64,000 nucleotides of DNA from Pseudoxanthomonas sp. NC8. GTDB lineage: Bacteria > Pseudomonadota > Gammaproteobacteria > Xanthomonadales > Xanthomonadaceae. Each line of letters opens with the position of its first letter. Position 1 is the stretch's first letter. The notes below the pieces were generated by a model, which saw only the letters and a list, made by a program, of their open reading frames with translations, was not told where the DNA came from and did not search any database. A program made the translations under genes and the position numbers. Shown one piece after another: positions 1 through 8,347 of this stretch. Location: the NCBI GenBank assembly GCA_025232375.1, contig CP060419.1, forward strand, positions 681,001 through 745,000, given 5' to 3'.

Positions 1-324
1 CAGCGCCGTAAGGCGCAGGCCGAAGTGCATGCGTGGCTGTCGGAATTCGCCAAGGCGGCCGGGATCGGCGACCCCGCGGTCAAGGTCGAGCAGGTGCTCG
101 ACGTTCCCGGCCAGCCGGCATCATATTGCAGGTGCTGGCGCGCCTGGAAGGCAAGCTGCCCGCGTTCGGGCATTCCGCCCTGATCCGTGGCATCGCCCGT
201 GGCCTGCCCTGGATCCAGGTCGAGCGCCTGGAAATCGGCGAGCAGGCGCGGGTCAGCCTTGGTCGTACGTTCCTACTACCGGCGCGGAGCCGGCTACGCC
301 GCCGCTCCGGAGAACGTGCAATGA
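1..324 (+). CDS. gspM: Type II secretion protein M (GspM/XpsM), 3' part
   Basis: This is the C-terminal part of an inner-membrane platform protein of the type II secretion system; the 5' end lies outside the window. Two reading frames have to be joined. The first (1-120) gives a helical, Ala-rich stretch (AEVHAWLSEF). After a break near 115-125 the frame continues with VLARLEGKLP and WIQVERLEIGEQARVSL. A second break at about 254 (ccttggt for expected cctggt) restores the ending VVRSYYRRG...ENVQ and a TGA at 322-324. The TGA overlaps the ATG of the next gene (ATGA), as expected in a gsp operon. Family assignment rests mostly on position before gspN-gspD and on the C-terminal ferredoxin-like pattern, so it is moderate. 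Confidence 0.55.
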
Positions 325-817
325 CGGCGGGATGGCGGTTGTCTTTGGCCGCGGTTGCGGCGTTCCTGCTCGGCGTTCTGGCGCAGTGGCTGCTGGGTGA
401 GGGGCCGCGGCCGGGATCCTCGGAAGTGCCGACCCTTCCCGCCTTAAGCAGTTGCCCGCGGGCAATGGCCCCGATTTCGAGAAACTCGACGCGCGCTGGG
501 AGGCGAGGGCGCCCTGGCCGAAGGCCCCCGAGCCGAGCAAGTCCGCGGCGCCGGAAGAGGATGTGCCCGGGCCGGTCCCGGTGGGCGTGACCCGCAGCAA
601 GCGCGGCACGGTCGCGATCTTCAGCGTGCCGGGAGCGGGTAAGGTCGCGCTCGGCGCGGGCGATGCGCTTCCGGGTGGCGGCAACGTGACCCACGTGTCC
701 GGCCTCAGCGTCGAGTGGACGGATGCCAAGGGCGAGTTGCAGCGACGCGAGATGTTCAATACCTACAAAGTCCAGGAAGAGGCGCCGCCGGCTCCGAAGT
801 CCAGGAGACGCCGCTGA
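321..817 (+). CDS. gspN: Type II secretion protein N (GspN/GspC-like)
   Basis: Predicted single-pass inner-membrane protein of about 165 residues. A hydrophobic anchor lies at residues 7-25 (LSLAAVAAFLLGVLAQWLL). A Pro-rich linker follows, then a small beta-rich periplasmic domain (about residues 90-150) with RGTVAIFSVPG and a GDALPGG turn. That turn resembles the HR domain of GspC, which contacts the secretin. One break near 443-446 (gccttaagcag, probably gccctgaagcag) joins the halves. The ATG at 321 overlaps the stop of gspM, and the stop at 815-817 precedes gspD by about 55 bases. The Xanthomonas order gspM-gspN-gspD supports the name; a GspC-like role is equally compatible. Confidence 0.6.
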
Positions 818-871
818 TGCTTGACCTCCATATCTTAGTATGGGCGTGCCGCCCATGCAATCCGGAAGAAA

Positions 872-3172
872 ATGTTCGATCAAACCGTACGACCGGGGAG
901 TCCCGGCAATACCCGGAGGTCCAGTCTCGGCAAGGTCAGGACGACGCTGACCTCGGTCCTGATCGGCCTGTTCGTGGCGGCCTGCGCGTCCCAGCCCGTC
1001 CTGATGCCCGAACCGCTGCGCCCGCCGAAGCAGGAGTCGGCTGTGGACGAGACCCCAGGTGCGCCTTGGCTCGACCGAGCATTCGCGCCCGCGGATCGAA
1101 CCGGGTCCGGCACCGAGCGTCTCCACCCCGGCCCGGATGCAGCCGGAAAAGGAGCAGAGCCGGATCCCGCCGATGACCCGCACCCAGCCGGTCTCGCTGG
1201 TGCTGGATGGCGTGCCGCTCGACAGCTTCATCAACATCGTCTACGGCATGGAACTGGGGCTGCCGGTGCAGATCGACCAGTCCCTGCGCAACCGTTCCGA
1301 ACTGCTGAGCCTGAGCTTGGCCAAGCCGATGCCGCCAGAGCAGGCCTTCCGCGTCGCGGAAGAGGTGCTGCGCAATTACAACGTGCGCGTCGAGGAACTG
1401 GGTGGCGTGTTGCGCTTCCTGCCGACGGACCAGCGCTCCAGTGACCAGGGGAGCTGTTCTTCACCCGTTCCCTGCCCGACGTGCCGGCGGGCCAGCGCAC
1501 GGCCTTCGTGGCCATGCCGCTGCAGTACCGGCGCCCGGCCTCGGTCATCCCCAAGGCCAAGGAGCTGTTCGGCGGAAAGTCGGTCAACTTCGCCCCGCTC
1601 GTCGAGGCGAACGCCGTGCTCATCAGCGGTCCGGGCGGTGCGGTGCGCGGGGCGATGCAGGCCATCGACGCGCTGGACCAGTCCGTGCTGCGCGACAAGT
1701 ACTCGATGCGGATCAATCCGCTGTACCTGCCCGCCGAACTGCTGGCGCGCGAGCTCAACGAGGTGCTCACCGCACAGGGTGTCGCGGTCAAGTCCGGTCC
1801 GGGCGAGGCGGGCGCACTCAATTTCGTGCCGGTCAACTCGGCCAATGCGCTGATCGTGTTCGCCAACAGCCAGCAGGCGCTGGATATGGTGGCCGGTTGG
1901 GTGGAGCGCCTGGACCAGCCGAGCGACAGTGCCGGCGGTGGTGGCATGTACGTATATGCGGTACGCCACACCACCGTGGATACCATGCTGCCCGTCCTCC
2001 AGGCGTTGGCCGGAAGCACTGCAATGCCCGCTGCCGACGGCACGGTGCCCGCGGCAACGGATGCAACGGGTTCGGCAGCGGCGAACACGGCGGCTGGCGC
2101 GCGCGCGCGCCCGGGTCGGGCGACGGCGGTAAGCGGGTTTGGCGGCCACCTGGCCGCGGACAGCGTGCGCAACATGATCGTGTTCCGGGCGATGCCCAGA
2201 GCTGGCGTGCCCTGCAGGGCGTGTTGGCGCGCCTGGACCAGCCGGTAAGGCAGGTGATGATCGAAGTCACGGTGGCCGAAGTGACCCTCACCGACGAACT
2301 GCGGCACGGCGTCGAGTGGGCGCTGAAGAACATCGAGATCAACGGCATGTCCGGCCCGCTCACTGCGCTGAGGAGCATCGCCACGCCCGGCGGCCTGCAA
2401 TGGGCGGCCATGTCGTCGTCCCGGTAAGGTCAAGGCGACCCTCGACCTGTTCGCCAAGGACAGCCGGGTGACCATCCTGTCGACCCCGCGCATCATGGTG
2501 AAGAGCGGCGAGACGGCCAGTATCGATGTTGGCACCGAGGTGCCCATCATCACCAGCCGGCAGGCCACGGCCGCCGACCTGCCCACCAGTGGCGGCGACA
2601 GTTCCATCCTGCAGTCGATCCAGTACCGCAAGACGGGCACGCTGCTCGACATCGAGGCGGTTGTCCATTCGGGCCAGCGGGTGGACCTGAGGATCTCGCA
2701 GGAGGTCAGCGAGGCCACCCCGACCGACACCAGCGAAATCTCCTCGCCCAGCATCCTCAGCCGCAAGCTGCAGACAAGCCTGAGCCTTGGCCGATGGCCA
2801 GAGCACGCTGCTGGGTGGCCTGATCTCCAGCACCAGCAGCGACGGCAAGACCAAGGTGCCATTGCTGGGCGACATCCCGATTCTGGGACGTGCGTTCCAG
2901 AACCGTACCAAGAGCGGGGTCAGGACCGAGCTGCTGCTGCTGATCACCCCTATGTGCTGGAAGACGCCACCCAGGGTGGAAGACATCTCCCGCGCCGTGC
3001 GCAGCCGTTTCGGGCAGTACGACGGGGCTGGCCCGGGAGGCCGGACAACCCGGCCGAGACGGGCGAAGTGCCCGTAGCCCTGCCGCCCGAGACGCCGCCA
3101 CTGCAGCCGGTGCCGGGCGCCCCCGCAACGGGAGCCCAAGGCGGCACGCCACCGCCCGCGACCGGGCACTAG
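872..3172 (+). CDS. gspD: Type II secretion outer-membrane secretin GspD
   Basis: Secretin subunit that forms the outer-membrane channel of type II secretion. The N-terminus (LIGLFVAACAS) looks like a lipoprotein signal with the lipobox Cys near residue 43. N0 and N1-N3 domains follow (SLVLDGVPLDSFINIVYG; MPLQYRRPASVIPKAKELFG; INPLYLPAELLARELNEVL). The C-terminal secretin domain has VPIITSRQ, LQSIQYRKTGTLLDIEA, LLGGLIS and VPLLGDIPILGRAF. A low-complexity Ala/Gly stretch near 2040-2130 sits between N domains. The protein is about 760 residues after joining at least eight breaks (about 1064, 1450, 2190, 2412, 2782, 2952, 2975, 3035); those at 1064 and 2782 are ccttggc for cctggc. The ATG at 872 is used, but an ATG at 817 overlapping the gspN stop is an alternative. 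Confidence 0.85.
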
Positions 3173-3370
3173 CACTCGCCACGGTGTTCCAGAGGCAGCA
3201 GTACGCGCGCCCGCCAAGGCGATCGCGGGCGGGCGCCGCCGTGGCCGCGGTCAAGGCATGGGCGGGGCCTTCGGCCCCCGGCTCCTTGATGCCGTTTTGG
3301 CAGTCCGATCCCCCTTTTTTTGTGCGGATTGCCGATTTGCCGCTGATGTTCCAGAACGGCAGCTGAGCGG

Positions 3371-3399
3371 TTGACACTTTTTGAATGGTGGCTTTATTC
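3371..3399 (+). promoter_or_regulatory. Sigma-70-like promoter of the surface-protein gene
   Basis: A consensus -35 hexamer TTGACA (3371-3376) is followed after 17 bases by TTATTC (3394-3399). It sits in the 428-base gap between gspD and the surface-protein gene, leaving a roughly 200-base untranslated leader. This is the best consensus promoter I see in the window and agrees with a highly expressed product. The rest of the 3173-3599 gap holds a GC-rich hairpin near 3262-3278 and no other gene I can support. Confidence 0.6.
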
Positions 3400-3599
3400 T
3401 GGCCCCAACATCTGGGGACTGCGCTGGGGTGTGGTTTGCATGCGCAGGGTGAATCCGGACGTGGGGTTGGGGTTTTTGTTGCTGAACTTCCGCGTTTGGT
3501 TCTGTATCGGCGCCGGTACGCGCATGTGCGAACGGCGAGTGGTGCCCACGATGTGTGTGTCATGACGAATAACAACCCTAAGCTTAGGAGCAAAAAAGC

Positions 3600-5014
3600 A
3601 TGAAGTTCTTCAACAAGCAGGTCCTGGCCGCCGCAGTCGTCGGCGTGCTGGCGTCCGGCAACGCGCTGGCCAAGGCGGAGATCGATACCGCAGCGACCGT
3701 CTACGCGAAGGAAATCGCGATGCCGGCCACCCTGACCGTTCCGGTGATTATAGGCCTGGGCTACAACTTCAACAACGCCGAGCTGCGTTACGCGTGCATC
3801 AAGCTCGACGGTGCCACCCCGGTCGACGCCACCGTTACCCCGGTGACCAGCGATGCGGGCGTGACCGTCGGCTCGGTGAACGTGAACAACAACGTCGCGT
3901 TCTTCACCCTGACCAACACCCCTGGCCGCCGGCACCCCGACTGAAGACATCACCGTCAGCCTGCCGACGCTGGAGTTCGTGGTCCAGAGCCAGAACGACA
4001 CCGTGTATGCCACCGTCGGCCTGTACGACAACCCGGCCGCTGCCGGCGCGTGCAACGGCGGTACGCAGCTGATCCCGGGCTCGTACGACCAAGGAGAAGC
4101 TGATCTCGTTCGCCCCGAGCTTCACGTTCACCACCGACCCGAACAAGGCGACTGCCTCGGTCGAGGTCGACCCGTCGTTCACCGGCTTCAAGTACCCGGT
4201 CACCGGCGTCAGCGCCAGCGCGGACGAAGCCCGTCTGGCCTGGGCCCAGATCGAGCTGGTTCCGGACGTCCGCCTGAAGGCCGACGGCACCCCGATCGCC
4301 CTGACCGACATCTTCCCGACCGCGGCCGAGCTGGCTGTCGAGGGTGATTTCGGTGACTGGCTGTCTGACACCGTGTTCGATGGCACTCCGGGCACCGTTG
4401 CCGGCGACACCGCCACCTGGACCGTGGACCCGACCGCCTGGGCGCAGACCTGTGGGTCTACACCGCCATCCCGAACGCTGAGGAAATCCCGGCCGGCATC
4501 TACACCGCTGGCCTGACCGTGACCCCGAACGCGGGTTACGACCTGGGCGCCGGTGACAACGAGGAAGTGACCCTGGTCCCGTCGATCGACGAGTCGCTGA
4601 ACACCACCGACAACAGCGTGGAAGACCTGTCGGCCACCGCCGGCCAGATCGTCCAGGATGGCGTCCGCCTGCAGACCCCGCTGGTGCAGCTGGCCGGTGG
4701 CGATTGGCTGGCCCGCCTGGTGATCAGCAACACCGGCACCAAGGACCGCACCTTCGTCCTGAAGGCGCAGACCGAAGACGGCAACAGCGTCACCGTCCCG
4801 AACACCGTCTACACGGTCAAGGCCGGCAAGACCTACGTGTTCGAGAACCTTGGCCAACGTCCTGACCTTCTCGGGCCGTGCCCGCGGCACCGTGGTCGCC
4901 GTGGTTGCCGGTCCGGAGCAGGAGATCAAGGGCATCTACCAGCTCGTCAACACCTCCGCCAACACGATCAGCAACATCAACCTGATCAACCAGAACGGCG
5001 GCACCGGCCACTAA
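3600..5014 (+). CDS. Secreted surface protein of unknown family
   Basis: About 470 residues with a clear signal peptide (MKFFNKQVLAAAVVGVLASG, cleavage after ALA). The mature part is acidic and rich in Thr, Val, Asn and Asp, with beta-type segments (SFTFTTDP, LARLVISNTGTKDRTFVLKA), and ends NQNGGTGH. It has only a few Cys. A strong ribosome site (taggag, seven A) precedes the ATG. Breaks at about 3925, 4090, 4447 and 4857 disrupt the frame; three lie at inferred CCTGG/CCAGG sites. Codon choice is strongly C-ending, it has its own promoter and a strong terminator, and it follows the secretin gene directly. This suggests an abundant exported or S-layer-like protein, perhaps a type II secretion substrate. 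I do not recognise the family; secretion is well supported, the role is inferred. Confidence 0.7.
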
Positions 5015-5044
5015 TCGGCGGTAGTTCGATCCAAAGCTGTAAAG

Positions 5045-5075
5045 GAAGGGCCCGCTTCGGCGGGCCCTTCTCTTT
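5045..5075 (+). terminator. Rho-independent terminator after surface protein
   Basis: An 11-base perfect stem GAAGGGCCCGC (5045-5055) with a TTCG tetraloop and GCGGGCCCTTC (5060-5070), followed by TCTTT. It lies about 30 bases after the surface-protein stop codon, so that gene forms a single-gene transcription unit. Confidence 0.85.
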
Positions 5076-5131
5076 CTGATCGCGGGAACCCGGGTGGGCG
5101 CGGCTGTCCCGCCACGCCGGCAGGCCCTACG

Positions 5132-6293
5132 ATGGCGCCTTGGCAACACGCGCGGGAATGTCGTCCCGACGGGGGAAGTGGTGGGACCGGATCGATCCGG
5201 CACGGCTGCCGGAAAGCTGGATGTCCTTGATGGCTTGCGCGGCGTGGCGGTGCTGGTCGTGCTGGCCTCGCACTACTCGTCGGCCGGCCTGTTTCAGGCC
5301 CGCGCTGCACGGCGTCGGCAAGAGCGGCGTCTATCTCTTCTTCGTGCTCAGCAGCTACCTGCTGACGCGGAACCTGCTGCGCCTCCCGCCTGCCGCCCTG
5401 GGCGAAGGCCTGACCTTAGCTCGACTACGCACTGCGCCGCGTGCTGCGCATCTGGCCGCTGTACCTCGTCGTCCTTGGCCGTCAGCTGGGCGGCGCATGG
5501 CCAGTCCTGGTCGGTGTTCTACGACATCGATACAGGCTCGCTGTGGCAACACCTTGGCACTGCGCGAAGGCCGGAGCGTCCTATGGAGCATTCCGGTCGA
5601 ATTCAAGTTCTATTTCCTGCTACCGGTTCTTGCCCTGGCGCTCGCCGGAATGGCGCGTTCCCGATACTCCCTCGTGCTGCAGCTGGCGGTCTTCATCGCG
5701 GCGCTGGTTGCGGTGAACCTGTACTTTAGCCGCCGTCCGGATCGCTCGAAAACGAAGTCCGCCTGTGGCCGTACCTGGCTGTCTTCCTGTGCGGCGCTTT
5801 CGCCGCTCGCGTCGATGAATGGCAGGCCGTCGCCGGTCCGCGCCCCCGCCTGTGGACGGGATTGGGAATGCTGGCCCTGGTGGCATGGTGCGTGGCGATT
5901 CCCGCGGTGTGGTGCCGGCTGCGCGGCATACCGTTCGAGGCTTCCATCACCCGCACGTGGTACCTGTACTTCGGCCTGCTGTGGTCGGTGCTGCTGCTGG
6001 CGCTGGTCCACGGCCAACCCTGTTTGCGGCGCTGCTTCGCGTGGCGGCCACTGCGATGGGTGGGCCTGATCAGCTTCAGCCTGTACCTGTGGCACATGCC
6101 GGTCCTGTCCGCGCTCCTTCGCCTCGGCGTGGCCGAGCGTCTCCCGTGGTTGGCGCCGGGCCTGGTGCTGGGACTCACGCTCGCGGCGGCGTGGGTGTCG
6201 TGGCGCCTGTTCGAGCGACCGCTCTGGGGCATCCGCGCACGTACTCCGGCTCGGCCCCCGGCTGATGCCGCGCACGGTGCAGGCGATCGCTAG
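5132..6293 (+). CDS. Acyltransferase family 3 (OafA/YrhL-like) membrane protein
   Basis: Integral membrane O-acyltransferase of about 385 residues that would acylate a surface polysaccharide. It begins with the family signature LDGLRGVAVLVVLASHY (catalytic His in the first membrane segment), then GVYLFFVLSSYLL. Further hydrophobic segments and LISFSLYLWHMPVL near the C-terminus are typical of AT3 proteins. The chosen ATG at 5132 is in frame only if gcgccttggc (5137-5146) is corrected to gcgcctggc. Other breaks lie at about 5310, 5415 (ccttag for cctgg), 5472, 5552 and 5748. It starts the surface-glycan block that ends at etfA, so O-antigen or exopolysaccharide acetylation is the likely job. 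Confidence 0.75.
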
Positions 6294-6441
6294 ACCGCCA
6301 AGGCAGACGCTGCAGCCCGCCTGAACTGGGGCCAGCGCGGCAGACAGGTGTCCGGAAAGGGTCTGCTACCATGCCCGGCTCCGTGGCCTCCGGCGACGCA
6401 AGTGTCGAGGCCGCGCCCCCGCAAACGCTGGAGCCGCATCG

Positions 6442-7032
6442 ATGCAGACCACGACCCGACGCTTCATCACCGCCGAGTTCGAAAAGGCCCTCGCGAACTT
6501 CCAGGCAATGGCGGCCAGCGAGGCGCTGCATGCGCAGATCGCAGAGGCAGTGGCGCTGTGCGTGGCGGCGTTGCGTGATGGCAAGAAGATCCTCTTCGCC
6601 GGCAACGGTGGCAGCGCGGCCGACGCGCAGCACTGGGCGGGCGAGCTTGTCAGCCGCTTCTACTACGACCGTCCGGGCTTGCCGGCGATCGCGCTGACCA
6701 CCGACACCTCGATCCTGACCGCCATCGGCAACGACTACGGCTACGACTACACGTTCGCGCGCCAGATCGAGGCGCTGGGCCAGGCGGGCGACGTCTTCGT
6801 GGCGATCTCCACCTCGGGTCGATCCAAGAACATCCTCCGCGCGCTGGACGCGGCCGAGCAGAAGGGCGTGAAGGTCATCGGATTCACCGGTGCCGGTGGC
6901 GGCGAAATGGCCGCACGCTGTGCGATCTGCTTCAAGGTCCCGTCCGACGAGACGCCGCGCATCCAGGAAGGCCACGAGTTCATCGGCCACCTGCTGTGCG
7001 CGTTGATCGAAAGCGAGGTCTTCCCGCGCTGA
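6442..7032 (+). CDS. gmhA: D-sedoheptulose 7-phosphate isomerase
   Basis: SIS-domain isomerase of 196 residues converting sedoheptulose 7-phosphate to D-glycero-D-manno-heptose 7-phosphate, the first step of nucleotide-activated heptose synthesis. Recognisable motifs are FAGNGGSAADAQHWAGELVS near residues 50-70, LTTDTSILTAIGNDYGYD, the phosphate-binding AISTSGRSKNI near 119-129, and the His/Glu-containing RIQEGHEFIGH near the C-terminus. This frame is intact over its full normal length. The stop TGA overlaps the next ATG (TGATG), coupling it to hddC. Confidence 0.93.
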   Translation: MQTTTRRFITAEFEKALANFQAMAASEALHAQIAEAVALCVAALRDGKKILFAGNGGSAADAQHWAGELVSRFYYDRPGLPAIALTTDTSILTAIGNDYGYDYTFARQIEALGQAGDVFVAISTSGRSKNILRALDAAEQKGVKVIGFTGAGGGEMAARCAICFKVPSDETPRIQEGHEFIGHLLCALIESEVFPR

Positions 7033-7735
7033 TGGCAGCCGACGAAGCCATCATCCTCGTCGGGGGCTGGGGACCCGGCTGCGTCCCGTCGTTGCCGACC
7101 TGCCAAAGCCGCTAGCGCCCGTCGCAGGTCGCCCTTCCTTGGCATGGCTGCTCGACGCGGGCATGCGCGCCGGGTTGCGCCGCGTCATCCTCGCGACCGG
7201 ATACCGTTCCGGGCAGATCGAACAGGTGGTCGGTCATCGCTGGGGCGACATCGAAATCGCCTATTCGCGGGAGGATGAGCCGCTGGGCACCGGTGGTGCC
7301 ATCGGCCTGGCGCTGGGGCAGGTCAGGGGCGACGGCGTCCACCTGGCCAATGGCGACACGTTCCTGCGGTACCAGCCATCCGCCCCGGAGGCGGCTACCC
7401 GCGCGTCCGGATGCGTAATGGGCATCGCCCTGGCCCGCGTCGAGGACGTGGGGCGTTACGGCGCGGTCGAGATCACGGGCGGAAAGGTGACGGGTTTCAG
7501 CGAGAAGGGTGGCAGCGGCCCGGGTCTCATCAACGCCGGCAGCTACTACCTCGCACGCGAAGCGTTCGATCGCCTGCCTCGGGAGGCGGCGTGGTCGTTC
7601 GAGGAACGGTTGCTGCGGCCCTGGAGCGAACGTGGCGAGGTCGCTGCCTTCGAGGCGACCTCCGATTTCATCGACATCGGCGTGCCCGAGGACTATGCCC
7701 GGGCCCAGGCGATGTTCGCGGCGACGGGAGCATGA
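7032..7735 (+). CDS. hddC: D-glycero-D-manno-heptose 1-phosphate nucleotidyltransferase
   Basis: Nucleotidyltransferase of about 233 residues. The N-terminus, after restoring one base near 7063, reads GGLGTRLRPVVADLPKPLAP, the sugar-phosphate nucleotidyltransferase signature. Then follow GRPFLAWLLDAG (the text has cccttccttggc for ccccttcctggc), EDEPLGTGGAIGLAL and NGDTFL. The C-terminal DIGVPEDYARAQ is typical of HddC/RfbA-like enzymes. Sitting between gmhA and gmhB it most likely makes GDP-D-glycero-alpha-D-manno-heptose; an ADP-transferring enzyme is less likely because the kinase half of HldE is absent. Its stop overlaps the gmhB start (ATGA). Confidence 0.85.
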
Positions 7736-8347
7736 GCGTCGCGGTGTGCGATCCGGTCGTCACGGAGGCGCCCGCGGCGGCCGGCTGGACGAGCACGGGG
7801 CGCCAGAAGGCGCTGTTCCTCGATCGCGATGGCGTGATCAACGTCAACCACGGCTACGTGCATTCGGCCGAACGCACCGAATGGGTGGCGGGCATCTTCG
7901 ACCTTGCCCGCGCGGCGCGGGCAGCCGGCTACGTGCTGGTGGTGGTCACCAATAAGGCGGGCATCGCGCGGGGCTTCTACACGCACTCCCAGTTCGAGGA
8001 CTACACCCGCTGGATGCACGCGCGCTTCGCCGACGAGGGCGCGCCTATCTGGCGACCTACTACTGCCCGCATCACCCGGAAGCGGGCATCGGCGAGCTGA
8101 GGGTGGAGTGCGGCTGCCGCAAGCCGGCGCCCGGCATGCTGCTGCGTGCGCTCGGCGACTATCGCCTGGACGCCTCCACCTCGTTCCTGGTGGGAGACTC
8201 GACATCGGACATCCAGGCAGCCTGGCTGCGCGCATCGGCGCGGCCGTGCGCCTGGAAGGCCCGTCGCCGTCGCATCGGACGACAATCGCGGCGCTGGAAC
8301 AGTGGCAGCGCTCAACACGCAACGGAGAAGGTGAAGTGAATGCATGA
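7732..8347 (+). CDS. gmhB: Heptose bisphosphate phosphatase (GmhB-type HAD)
   Basis: HAD-superfamily phosphatase of about 204 residues removing the 7-phosphate from heptose 1,7-bisphosphate. Motif I is LDRDGVIN. Motif II should be VVTNQAGIARG; the text gives TNKAG because ccagg is written taagg at about 7951. The zinc loop CPHHPEAG...CGCRKP and motif IV VGDSTSDIQAA follow. Breaks lie near 8044 and 8222, the latter one C short in an inferred ccctgg. The gene overlaps hddC upstream and the next gene downstream (ATG 8340), so gmhA-hddC-gmhB are one transcription unit. The heptose kinase gene hddA is not in the window. Confidence 0.88.

Noticed and set aside
3295-3345. Terminator with a T-run after gspD
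   Set aside because: The T-run lies in the loop between GGCAGTCCG and CGGATTGCC, not after a stem, so it does not have terminator form.
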